From Granulosicoccaceae sp. 1_MG-2023 (GTDB taxonomy: Bacteria; Pseudomonadota; Gammaproteobacteria; Granulosicoccales; Granulosicoccaceae): DNA of 64,000 nucleotides. Below the pieces are notes generated by a model that made no database searches, was not told where the DNA came from, and saw only the letters and a program-made list of their open reading frames with translations. Position 1 is the first letter of the stretch. Every line of letters begins with the position of its first letter. A program made the translations under genes and the position numbers. Location: contig JAUOPI010000002.1 of assembly GCA_030546905.1 (NCBI GenBank), positions 166,452-230,451 of the forward strand, read 5' to 3'. Below are positions 1 through 6,721 of this stretch, one piece after another.

Positions 1-130
1 GCCTGTGGCGGCCGCTGTGCGGATCGGATTCGCGCCACCACAGGCCGCGTGCGTCCACGCGCAGCTGATCCAGTTCGGCGCCGGCGGCCACTGCAGCGGC
101 CGCGCTCAGAGGGGCGGCTATTTCAGCCAA
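1..130 (-). CDS. S9 (prolyl oligopeptidase) family peptidase, N-terminal fragment
   Basis: Partial gene running off the left edge. Downstream of pqqD, in another frame, the translation contains LDQLRVDARGLWWRESDP followed by SGR, which resembles the opening of the propeller domain of S9 prolyl-oligopeptidase-like enzymes (the RVDGDxxYWLExRP pattern). The frame is closed by TAA at 134-136, so translation must start at TTG (128-130) or GTG (89-91). Either way the gene overlaps or abuts the end of pqqD and is probably translated with it. An S9 peptidase (PqqH) is known in pqq operons of Pseudomonas. The position directly after pqqD is normally taken by pqqE, which this is not. Only about 40 residues are visible, so the family call is moderate and the catalytic domain cannot be checked. 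Confidence 0.55.
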   Translation of the reverse strand, partial: MAEIAAPLSAAAAVAAGAELDQLRVDARGLWWRESDPHSGRHR

Positions 131-384
131 TTTTTACTTTCGGCATCGCTCATAAAGGCCAGCACGTCATCGGCCAGACCCGGCGCGTCCGGGAACTGTG
201 CCTGTAAGGCGGCGATAATCTCGCCGACGCTTTGTTGGCCGTCCACCCGCGAGAGGATTTCGCCGGCACTGGGATTGAGTTTGACCATGCCTTCAGGGTA
301 GAGCAGCACATAGCAATTTTGCGCTTTCTCGAACTGAAAACGGTAATGCGGATTGATCTGCGGGATCCGGTTCAGATCGTTCAT
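118..384 (-). CDS. pqqD: PQQ biosynthesis peptide chaperone PqqD
   Basis: 88-residue PqqD, the small chaperone that binds the PqqA precursor peptide and presents it to the radical SAM enzyme PqqE during pyrroloquinoline quinone synthesis. The sequence has the family pattern: [34 protein letters not shown] in outline, that is a variable start, the LLYPEG segment, the L-N-x-S-A/T-x-E-I-L helix near residue 40 and a C-terminal winged-helix-like half. The length is normal for a free-standing PqqD. Its ATG overlaps the TGA of pqqC by four bases (381-384), which indicates translational coupling. Its own end overlaps the start of the S9 peptidase fragment. Confidence 0.93.
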   Translation of the reverse strand: MNDLNRIPQINPHYRFQFEKAQNCYVLLYPEGMVKLNPSAGEILSRVDGQQSVGEIIAALQAQFPDAPGLADDVLAFMSDAESKNWLK

Positions 385-1136
385 AAGGCAATTCCCCGGT
401 GGTAGACCTGTTCCTGCGTGACGGTGTGATAGGGCGCTCGCCCCAGCTCATAGGCCATGCTCATGGCGTCGAGCATGCTCCACAGCACATCGAGCTTGAA
501 CTGCAGGATCTCCAGCATGCGTTCCTGCTGTTCACGGGTGCGGTAATAGTCGAGGGTGATTTGCAAGCCGTGTTCGACATCGCGGCGTGCTTCGGACAGG
601 CGTTTACGGAAATAGCTATAGCCTTTTTCATCAATCCAGGGGTAGTGCTGCGGCCAGCTGTCCAAACGGGATTGGTGTATTTGTGGGGCGAATAACTCCG
701 TCAGAGAGGAGCTGGCCGCTTCCTGCCAGCTGGCGCGGCGCGCGAAATTCACATAAGCATCGACCGCGAAGCGGACCCCGGGCAGCACGTGTTGCTGGGA
801 GATAATCTCCTCGCGGCTCAGGCCCACGGCCTCACCGAGCGCCAGCCAGGCTTCGATGCCGCCGGCATCGTCATCGTAGCCGTCGTGATCGAGAATCCGT
901 TGTATCCAGTGCCGGCGCACCGTGGCCGAGGGGCAGTTGGCCATAATCGCGGCGTCTTTGATCGGGATGCTGATCTGATAGTAGTAGCGGTTGGCAACCC
1001 AGCCACGGATTTGCTGCGGTGTGCAGCGACCTTCGTACATCGCTTTGTGGAAGGGATGGTGGATATGGTAGTAGGCGGACTTGGCGCGCAGGGCTTGTTC
1101 GAAGTCCCCGCGGCTCATGGCTGCATTCTCATTCAT
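381..1136 (-). CDS. pqqC: Pyrroloquinoline-quinone synthase PqqC
   Basis: 251 residues, the usual PqqC length. PqqC is a cofactor-free oxidase of the haem-oxygenase-like fold that performs the last ring closure and eight-electron oxidation making PQQ in the cytoplasm. Visible family hallmarks are the N-terminal [15 protein letters not shown] segment, [20 protein letters not shown], and the helical segment [20 protein letters not shown]. The start used here ([12 protein letters not shown]) has a second in-frame Met at MSRGDF, which matches many homologues and could be the true start (1118). The gene lies 11 bp after pqqB and overlaps pqqD, so pqqB-C-D form one transcription unit. Confidence 0.96.
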   Translation of the reverse strand: MNENAAMSRGDFEQALRAKSAYYHIHHPFHKAMYEGRCTPQQIRGWVANRYYYQISIPIKDAAIMANCPSATVRRHWIQRILDHDGYDDDAGGIEAWLALGEAVGLSREEIISQQHVLPGVRFAVDAYVNFARRASWQEAASSSLTELFAPQIHQSRLDSWPQHYPWIDEKGYSYFRKRLSEARRDVEHGLQITLDYYRTREQQERMLEILQFKLDVLWSMLDAMSMAYELGRAPYHTVTQEQVYHRGIAL

Positions 1137-1147
1137 CGTCGTGTCCC

Positions 1148-2068
1148 TTAAAGCGCAATGCTCATGCCGTCGTAGGCGACCTCAATGCCGTGTTCGGTCA
1201 GTTGCGCACGTTCGGCAGAGTCTTCGTCGAGTATGGGGTTGGTGTTGTTGATGTGGATCAGCACCTTGCGCGGTTTATCCAGCGTGTCCAGATAGCTGAT
1301 CATGCCGTGCTCGCCGCTTTGCGCCAGATGTCCCATGGTGACGCCGAGTTTGTCGCCGACACCGCTGACCAGCAGCTCGTCGTCGCGCCAGATGGTGCCG
1401 TCGACCAGCAACAGGTCGGCGCGTGCCATATAGGGACGCAAATGATCCTCAATGCGTCCCAGGCCGGGCGCATAAAACACTGATTTACCGCTCTCGCTGT
1501 CTTCGATAAACATGCCGATGTTGTCGCCCGGGTGCGGGTCGTTGCGGTGCGGTGAGTAGGGAGGGGCGCTGCTTGTTAGCGGAATGGCGGTAAAGACCAG
1601 GCCGGGCGCCTTGTCGATACGGAAGTGGTTGTGCTGCTCCCTGACATCAATGCGCCGGCGTTTCAGACCGCCGTTCCAGTGTTCGAGCATGGTGAAGACC
1701 GGGAAGCCGCTGGTCAGATCCTGATAGACCATATCCGTGCACCAGACTTCATGCGGGCAGCCTTCGCGCAGCATCAACAGTCCGGTCGTGTGATCGATCT
1801 GACTGTCCATCAGGATTATCGAGGCAATCCCGGTATCGCGTATCTGCCGGGCCGGTTGCAGGGCCGGAAACGCAGCGATCTGCGCCAGTATGTCCGGCGA
1901 GGTGTTGAACAACACCCAGTCGGTGCCGTCGACACTGATAGCGATTGAGGATTGGGTGCGGGCTTTGGCCTTAAGCGTGCCTTCGCGCATGCCGCGGCAG
2001 TTGTTGCAGTTGCAGTTCCACTGCGGGAATCCTCCTCCGGCAGCGGAGCCGAGTACCTGTATTTTCAT
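1148..2068 (-). CDS. pqqB: PQQ biosynthesis protein PqqB
   Basis: 306 residues from the internal ATG at 2066-2068. The upstream 23 codons of the open frame are arginine/proline rich and unlike the family, whereas [19 protein letters not shown] is the typical PqqB N terminus. PqqB belongs to the metallo-beta-lactamase fold and is needed for PQQ synthesis, probably hydroxylating the cross-linked Glu-Tyr intermediate. Visible motifs are [10 protein letters not shown] (cysteines that bind zinc in the family), [18 protein letters not shown] in outline and [13 protein letters not shown] near the end. First gene of the visible pqq unit; no strong Shine-Dalgarno is seen before the ATG. The PqqA precursor peptide, usually encoded just upstream, was not found. 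Confidence 0.95.
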   Translation of the reverse strand: MKIQVLGSAAGGGFPQWNCNCNNCRGMREGTLKAKARTQSSIAISVDGTDWVLFNTSPDILAQIAAFPALQPARQIRDTGIASIILMDSQIDHTTGLLMLREGCPHEVWCTDMVYQDLTSGFPVFTMLEHWNGGLKRRRIDVREQHNHFRIDKAPGLVFTAIPLTSSAPPYSPHRNDPHPGDNIGMFIEDSESGKSVFYAPGLGRIEDHLRPYMARADLLLVDGTIWRDDELLVSGVGDKLGVTMGHLAQSGEHGMISYLDTLDKPRKVLIHINNTNPILDEDSAERAQLTEHGIEVAYDGMSIAL

Positions 2069-2388
2069 TCTTATTGTCCGGCGTTTTCGCAAGACAGTCA
2101 GTGTAGGTGCGGGCCTGCGTGCGCGACAAGGGGACAATCTCCTACCATGGTTTGAGGTGTCTGGTCCTTTGTGCCTGTTCCGGCCCCGAAGGGGTGTCGG
2201 GCGGGCTTGGGTGACGGATAATATCCTACCGAAGTCGGGTTGCGTGTCAGGGAGGGCTGACGCATACTATGATGACACCGGAATGCATAATTATGGATTG
2301 TATTTTGTAACAGTTTGGATGCGGTTTTGCTTACCCGCCTTGCCGCGCTGCGACCGGCAGGGCCGGGTACAACGAGAGTGTGTGGGTT

Positions 2389-2415
2389 AGCCGGGATATC
2401 GTCCCGGCTCTTTTT
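2389..2415 (+). terminator. Rho-independent terminator facing plus, without an obvious gene
   Basis: Inverted repeat AGCCGGGA (2389-2396) / TCCCGGCT (2402-2409) with a five-base loop, followed by CTTTTT. The T run makes it directional on the plus strand, yet the flanking genes on both sides are on the minus strand. It may end a small RNA or short transcript starting within about 200 bp upstream. Confidence 0.6.
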
Positions 2416-2425
2416 GTGCCTGCAA

Positions 2426-2450
2426 TAAAGCGCCCGTTGCGGGCGCTTTA
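2426..2450 (-). terminator. Terminator of the dioxygenase-b561-yceI operon
   Basis: Perfect 11-bp inverted repeat TAAAGCGCCCG / CGGGCGCTTTA with a three-base loop, 12 bp beyond the yceI stop codon. On the minus strand the stem ends in TTTATT. It is symmetrical enough to work in both directions. Confidence 0.75.
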
Positions 2451-2461
2451 AGGTGTTGGAG

Positions 2462-3049
2462 CTACTGGCGTATGCCTTCCACGGCCAGGATCAGTTCCAT
2501 CTCCCGTGAGGCCGGCCCGAGATTGTAGTCAATGCCGAAGTCGGCCAGGGTAATGGTCGCCGTACCGGTAAAGCCGCGACGGAATCCGCCCCAGGGATCG
2601 TCACCGGCACCGACCTGTTCTACCGCAATGCTGATCGGCTTGGTTACGCCGTGCAGAGTCAGATTCCCTTCGAGCACACCGCTGTCGCCTTCGCCCGGGG
2701 TATAAGCGGTACTGACGAATGTTGACTGCGGAAATTCACTGACATCCAGCATATCTGCTGAACGCAGGTGCTTATCGCGTTCGGCGTGATTGGTGTTAAT
2801 GCTGTCGGTGTTGACCGTCACATTCACGGTTGCTGCAGCGGGATTTTCTTCGTCATAGCTGAAGGTGCCGCTGAACTCATCAAAGCGCCCGAAAATATAG
2901 CTGTAGCCGAGATGCGAAATCTTGAACTGCACCGAGGCGTGCTGGCCTTCGGTATCGATGACGTAGTCGTCAGCCAGAGTCGTGCCGGCAAATGCCAGGC
3001 TTGCAAAAGAAAGAGCGGCAAGTGTTTTTTTCATAGTTAAATGTCTCAT
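2462..3049 (-). CDS. YceI-family periplasmic protein
   Basis: 195 residues with a Sec signal peptide (MKKTLAALSFASLAFAGTTLA, cleavage expected before DDYVID). The mature part is a single YceI domain, a lipocalin-like beta barrel that in characterised members binds a polyprenyl or quinone-like isoprenoid. Family features visible: YVIDTEGQHASVQFKISHLG at the N terminus, FGRFDEFSGTFSYDEENP, and LTLHGVTKPISIAV. Two starts are possible: the ATG at 3047-3049, which overlaps the TGA of the upstream cytochrome b561 gene, and MKKTLAAL at 3032-3034, which gives a cleaner signal peptide. YceI next to a cytochrome b561 is a frequent arrangement and suggests a shared membrane or periplasmic redox role, but the substrate is unknown. 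Confidence 0.93.
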   Translation of the reverse strand: MRHLTMKKTLAALSFASLAFAGTTLADDYVIDTEGQHASVQFKISHLGYSYIFGRFDEFSGTFSYDEENPAAATVNVTVNTDSINTNHAERDKHLRSADMLDVSEFPQSTFVSTAYTPGEGDSGVLEGNLTLHGVTKPISIAVEQVGAGDDPWGGFRRGFTGTATITLADFGIDYNLGPASREMELILAVEGIRQ

Positions 3050-3579
3050 AACATGCGTTTTAGTGTGTTGTCGCGGTCGATAAAGTGATGCTTGAGGGCG
3101 CCGGCGGCGTGTATTGCAACCAATGCGATTAAGCTCCAGGCCAGCCAGAGGTGTACCAGGCCTGCAATATCTGCCTGGCCATCGAACGGCCGGCTCAGTG
3201 CCGGAACCTCAAACCAGCCGAAGAAAACAATACCCTTGCCTTCGGCGGTGGAAATCAGATAGCCGCTGATGCCGATCGCCAGTATCAGTAGATACAGCAG
3301 GGCGTGAGTCAGGGCGGCGGCGCGTTTTTCAAACCTGCTGTGCCCGGGCTCAGGTGGCGGGGTTGTTATTTTGGCCCGGTAGCCGAGTCGCACGATCACC
3401 AGGGCCATCAGCAACAGGCCGAAACTCTTATGCCACCAGGGCAGGGTGTGATAGAGCGGGTCGTAATAACCCAGGCCGGTCATATAGTAGCCCACTGCGA
3501 ACAGGCCGAAGACAAACAAGGCGCTGAGCCAGTGCAGGCTCCGGCTCAGCAGCGGCCATTTTTTGATTCCGTCAGTCAT
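3046..3579 (-). CDS. Cytochrome b561 family membrane protein
   Basis: 177 residues from MTDGIKKWPLLSRSLHW. The ATG overlaps the stop of the upstream dioxygenase by four bases, which supports this start rather than the longer open frame. Four hydrophobic segments are visible, with the histidine pattern of the bacterial b561/CybB type: SLHWLSALFVFG, WWHKSFGLLL, LTHALLYLLILA, and VHLWLAWSLIALVAIHAAGALKHHF. These histidines would ligate two b haems in the inner membrane. It likely moves electrons from the quinone pool to a periplasmic acceptor. Its neighbour YceI, coupled by an ATGA overlap, is a candidate partner. The gene resembles the second b561 gene at 28933-29544 in layout. Confidence 0.92.
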   Translation of the reverse strand: MTDGIKKWPLLSRSLHWLSALFVFGLFAVGYYMTGLGYYDPLYHTLPWWHKSFGLLLMALVIVRLGYRAKITTPPPEPGHSRFEKRAAALTHALLYLLILAIGISGYLISTAEGKGIVFFGWFEVPALSRPFDGQADIAGLVHLWLAWSLIALVAIHAAGALKHHFIDRDNTLKRML

Positions 3580-4364
3580 GCTTGTCCTCCGAAACAGACG
3601 GCAAAGAGATCCAGCTCGCGCATGCTCCAACTCTCGTGCAGCCAGCGTGGCTTATCGCCGCGTGCAGCGCCGGTAGCGACCAGCAGCGGGTAATAGTGTT
3701 CGGGCGTCGGTATGTAGCGCGCCGCCAGAGGCAGTGACGGCCAGTCGCACAGGCGCTGGCGCTCAAAGCGGTTGACCGCGTCCTGCACGTGCCTGACAAA
3801 GACCTCTGCCTCAGCGCCGGGCCGCTCGTCGGTGACCTGCGGCTGCAGCAGGCGCAGATTGTGGGCAATGCTGCCGCTGCCCACGATCAGCAGTCCCTGT
3901 TCACGCAGCGGGGCCAGCGCCTCGCCGAGCTGCCAGTGAAACCCGCCGTCCGCATGCTGATTGAGCGAAACCTGTACGAGCGGCAGTTCGCCCGCCGGCC
4001 AGGCAAATCGCATTGGCACCCAGGCGCCGTGATCAATCGGCCGTTGCGGCTCATGCCGCGCTTGGACACCGGCGGCGTTGAGATGTTCAGTGACCTGTTG
4101 TGCCAGTGCGCGGGCATCGCTCATTTGCCAGTGCTGTTGGTAGAGCGCGGGCGGGAAGCCGTAAAAGTCATGCAAAACGGGCTTGTCCGGGTGGCCGCCG
4201 GTGACCGTCGTCACCTCGCTGTGCCAATGCGCCGAGATGCAGACGATGCCGCGCAGTGCCGGGCCGGCCAGTTGCGGCAGGCTTTGCCAGAAGCGGGTCG
4301 TCGGCGTGTCATCCAGTGCCAGCATGGGTGAGCCGTGCGACAGATAGAGGCTGGGTAAGACCAC
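3576..4364 (-). CDS. DODA-type extradiol ring-opening dioxygenase family protein (YgiD-like)
   Basis: 262 residues, full length for the class III extradiol/LigB-type family that includes E. coli YgiD and plant DOPA 4,5-dioxygenase. It keeps the N-terminal metal-site segment PSLYLSHGSPMLALDD, the ISAHW motif near residue 45, the segment PIDHGAWVPMRFAWP near residue 110, and the GSGSIAHNLRLLQP motif near residue 170. These supply the histidine ligands of the active-site metal (Zn or Fe). Expected activity is extradiol cleavage of a catecholic substrate, whose identity cannot be read from sequence. First gene of a coupled trio with cytochrome b561 and YceI, and divergent from a LysR gene that probably controls it. 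Confidence 0.9.
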   Translation of the reverse strand: MVLPSLYLSHGSPMLALDDTPTTRFWQSLPQLAGPALRGIVCISAHWHSEVTTVTGGHPDKPVLHDFYGFPPALYQQHWQMSDARALAQQVTEHLNAAGVQARHEPQRPIDHGAWVPMRFAWPAGELPLVQVSLNQHADGGFHWQLGEALAPLREQGLLIVGSGSIAHNLRLLQPQVTDERPGAEAEVFVRHVQDAVNRFERQRLCDWPSLPLAARYIPTPEHYYPLLVATGAARGDKPRWLHESWSMRELDLFAVCFGGQA

Positions 4365-4457
4365 AATACGTCCTTTAAATCGATAAGTTCGAATTTGAAC
4401 CCAATGATATTTGCGGGTAAAACTAAATCAAACGAAAAATAACGAAGGTTTTGTTCG
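4365..4457. promoter_or_regulatory. Divergent LysR/dioxygenase promoter region with near-palindrome
   Basis: 93-bp AT-rich divergent intergenic region. It contains the imperfect palindrome GTTCGAATTTGAAC at 4387-4400, centred about 36 bp from the dioxygenase start, a plausible LysR-type binding site. This is inference from position and symmetry only. Confidence 0.45.
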
Positions 4458-5375
4458 ATGAATTCGAATCCCAGATTGGATCTGGATAGCCTGCGCGTGC
4501 TGAGCACGATCGTGGCCGAAGGAAGTTTTGTCAGAGCGGCCAATGCCTTGCACCGGGTGCCTTCGACCATTTCCTATGCGGTCAGCAAGCTTGAACAGAG
4601 CACGGGTATCCGCCTGTTTGAGCGGGAGGGACACAAAGTGCGTCTGACCGAAGCCGGTCAGGAGGTTTACCGGCATGCGCAGGAACTGTTGCGGGTGGCG
4701 GCCGAGGCTGAAACCGCCATCGGTCATCTGGCCACCGGCTGGGAATCGCAGCTGCGTTTAGCGGTGCATGATTTCTTTCCCGAAGACAAGCTGATGCCGC
4801 TTGTTGAGGAGTTTTACGCCGTTGCACGGGCGACGCGTCTGAGCATCAGCACCGAAGTGATGACCGGCATCTGGGACGCCTTGCTCGGCGAGCGGGCCGA
4901 TATCATTCTGGCCATCGGCAGTGACGGGCCTGAAGGCGGCGGCTACGGGCAGGCCGAGATCGGGCAGGTGGAGTTTGTCTTTGTGGTGGCGCCGCATCAT
5001 CCTTTGGCAGCCTGGCAGGGGCCGGTGCCCGAAGACGAACTGCGTCGTCACCGGGCGGTGGCGATTGCTGACACCTCGCGGCAATTGCCGGTCCGTTCCC
5101 TGTCGTTGTTACCCGGACAGCCGGTGCTGACGGTCTCCACGCCGCAGATGAAGTTGCAGGCGCATCTGCAGGGCATAGGCGTGGGCACCTTGCCGCGCGC
5201 GATGGTGCAGCCGTATCTGGATGACGGGCGCCTGCTGGAAAAAGAACTCGAAGGCCGGGACCCGCAACGTTTTCCGCTGGTTTGCGCCTGGCGTAACAAG
5301 CGCAAAGGTCTGGCCCTGCAGTGGCTGCGCGAGCGCCTGACCGATCCGGCGCGGCCGGTTCAGTGGTTGGACTGA
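4458..5375 (+). CDS. LysR-family transcriptional regulator
   Basis: 305 residues with an N-terminal winged helix-turn-helix (LDLDSLRVLSTIVAEGSFVRAA, then STISYAVSKLEQSTGIRLFE) and the periplasmic-binding-like effector domain from about residue 95. It is transcribed away from the dioxygenase-b561-yceI operon across 93 bp, the classic layout for a LysR gene controlling its divergent neighbour. Its last 16 bp overlap the 3' end of the convergent tesA gene (stop at 5360). Effector unknown, possibly the aromatic substrate of the dioxygenase. Confidence 0.93.
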   Translation: MNSNPRLDLDSLRVLSTIVAEGSFVRAANALHRVPSTISYAVSKLEQSTGIRLFEREGHKVRLTEAGQEVYRHAQELLRVAAEAETAIGHLATGWESQLRLAVHDFFPEDKLMPLVEEFYAVARATRLSISTEVMTGIWDALLGERADIILAIGSDGPEGGGYGQAEIGQVEFVFVVAPHHPLAAWQGPVPEDELRRHRAVAIADTSRQLPVRSLSLLPGQPVLTVSTPQMKLQAHLQGIGVGTLPRAMVQPYLDDGRLLEKELEGRDPQRFPLVCAWRNKRKGLALQWLRERLTDPARPVQWLD

Positions 5376-5986
5376 AGCGCCTCGATCAGCGGCGTCAGCG
5401 CGGGCAGTACCGCGTCGCGCAGCTGCGGCTGAGCGGCCGCGGTCGGGTGCAGACCGTCAGCCTGGAACATGGCCGGATCGGTGGCGACAGGCTGCAGAAA
5501 AAACGGCACATAGGCCAGCGAGTGGCTGTCGGCCAGATCATCGAATACGGCGCTGAAACGGCGGGTGTAGGCCGGGCCGTAGTTGGAGGGGATTTGCATG
5601 CCCAGCAATAAAACTTCTGCGCCCTGAGCCTGACTAAGTTCAACCATCTGCGTCAGATTCTCGCGCAGAAGACGCAGTGACTGGCCGCGTAAACCGTCGT
5701 TGGCACCGAGCTCGAGCACCACAATCTGCGGCTTGACGCGGGCCAGGGTGGCCGGCAGGCGGGCCAGACCGCCGCCGCTGGTTTCGCCGGAAATGCTGTC
5801 GTTGACCACGCTGACAGCGTCGTAGCGTGCTTGCAGTTCGGCTTCTGTCAGCGCCACCCAGCCGGCTTCCTGCGCGATGCCGTAGGCGGCGCTGAGGCTG
5901 TCACCGAATACCAGAACAGTAATGTTCTGCGCAGCGGCCAGCGGCGCGGCCATCGTTATACTGATAAGTAGCCAGAGTCGTTTCAT
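5360..5986 (-). CDS. tesA: Arylesterase / multifunctional thioesterase I (TesA), GDSL family
   Basis: 208 residues from MKRLWLLISITMAAPLAAAQ, a signal peptide directing the enzyme to the periplasm. SGNH hydrolase blocks are all present: block I VFGDSLSAAYG with the nucleophile Ser near residue 29, the Gly block around SGETSGGG, block III GANDG, and block V DGLHPTA with the Asp-His pair. Enzymes of this type hydrolyse acyl-CoA, lysophospholipid and aryl esters. The divergent neighbours are the YbbA/YbbP exporter genes, the same arrangement as tesA-ybbA-ybbP in E. coli. An upstream in-frame ATG (6022) would overlap ybbA and spoil the signal peptide, so it was not used. Confidence 0.95.
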   Translation of the reverse strand: MKRLWLLISITMAAPLAAAQNITVLVFGDSLSAAYGIAQEAGWVALTEAELQARYDAVSVVNDSISGETSGGGLARLPATLARVKPQIVVLELGANDGLRGQSLRLLRENLTQMVELSQAQGAEVLLLGMQIPSNYGPAYTRRFSAVFDDLADSHSLAYVPFFLQPVATDPAMFQADGLHPTAAAQPQLRDAVLPALTPLIEALQSNH

Positions 5987-6010
5987 CGCGGTTCTGATTG
6001 TCCCGGAAAA

Positions 6011-6721
6011 ATGGAAAAGCAAAGCATGACATCCCCAGAGCAGTCCGACAACGTGAGCGTCCTTTCCGCGCAGGCCCTGAGCCGCACAGTGCAGGGCCCG
6101 GAAGGGCCGATGACGATTCTCGATGACGTATCCCTGTCAGTCGCAGAAGGCGAGGCGGTGGCGATTGTCGGGCCCAGCGGCTCGGGTAAATCAACCCTGC
6201 TGGGGCTGCTGGCCGGGCTTGATGTGCCGGATCATGGCGATGTGCATTTGCTCGGTCAGTCGCTGGCGGCGCTTGATGAAGACGGGCGCGCGCAACTGCG
6301 TGCCGGGCGGGTCGGCTTTGTCTTTCAGTCATTTCATCTCCTGCCCGGTTTTACCGCGCTGGAAAACGTCACGCTGGCGCTGGAACTGGCCGGACGGCAC
6401 GGCGAGCAGGATGCCGCCGCGCAGCTGCTCGGTCAGCTGGGACTGGGCAGTCGCTTGCAGCATTATCCGGATCAGCTCTCCGGCGGTGAGCAACAGCGGG
6501 TGGCGCTGGCGCGGGCCTTTGTGACGCGGCCGGTGTTGTTGTTTGCCGATGAGCCGACCGGCAATCTGGATGCCGGTAATGGCGAAAAAACCATCTCGCT
6601 GATGTTTTCCCTGCGTGAGGAGTTCGGCTCCTCGCTGGTGCTGGTCACCCACGACCCGGCGCTGGCGCAGCGTTGTGATCGCAGTCTGAGCATGCAGGCC
6701 GGTAAGCTGACTGCCCTATGA
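6011..6721 (+). CDS. ybbA: ABC transporter ATP-binding protein YbbA
   Basis: 236 residues. All ABC ATPase motifs are present: Walker A GPSGSGKST near residue 57, Q-loop FVFQSFHLLPGF, signature LSGGEQQRVALARAF, Walker B LLFADEPTGNLD and the switch His in VLVTHDP. It belongs to the LolD/MacB-like class that works with four-TM or ten-TM mechanotransmission permeases rather than translocating small solutes. It overlaps the permease gene by ATGA at 6718-6721. Translation may start at 6011 or at MTSPEQ (6026). Divergent from tesA with 24 bp between starts. Confidence 0.95.
   Translation: MEKQSMTSPEQSDNVSVLSAQALSRTVQGPEGPMTILDDVSLSVAEGEAVAIVGPSGSGKSTLLGLLAGLDVPDHGDVHLLGQSLAALDEDGRAQLRAGRVGFVFQSFHLLPGFTALENVTLALELAGRHGEQDAAAQLLGQLGLGSRLQHYPDQLSGGEQQRVALARAFVTRPVLLFADEPTGNLDAGNGEKTISLMFSLREEFGSSLVLVTHDPALAQRCDRSLSMQAGKLTAL

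Larger units (their letters stand above)
2069..2461. other. Intergenic region upstream of pqqB, no pqqA found
   Basis: 393 bp between the pqqB start and the end of the yceI-like gene. I read both strands for a short ORF with the PqqA signature (Glu-x3-Tyr in a 20-30 residue peptide) and found none. The stretch contains a plus-strand hairpin with a T run at 2389-2415 and a second hairpin at 2426-2450. A 35-codon plus-strand frame (2283-2390, MHNYGLYFVTVW...) ends inside the first hairpin, but it has no homology I recognise and no clear ribosome site. The minus-strand promoter of pqqB must lie here but no confident -35/-10 pair could be chosen. Confidence 0.5.

Noticed and set aside
1..130. Left-edge fragment as pqqE
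   Set aside because: The translation shows no radical-SAM N terminus (no CxxxCxxC lead-in) and instead resembles the S9 peptidase propeller start.
2283..2390. 35-codon plus-strand ORF as a PqqA peptide
   Set aside because: It lacks the Glu-x3-Tyr pattern, lies on the wrong strand and ends inside a terminator stem.
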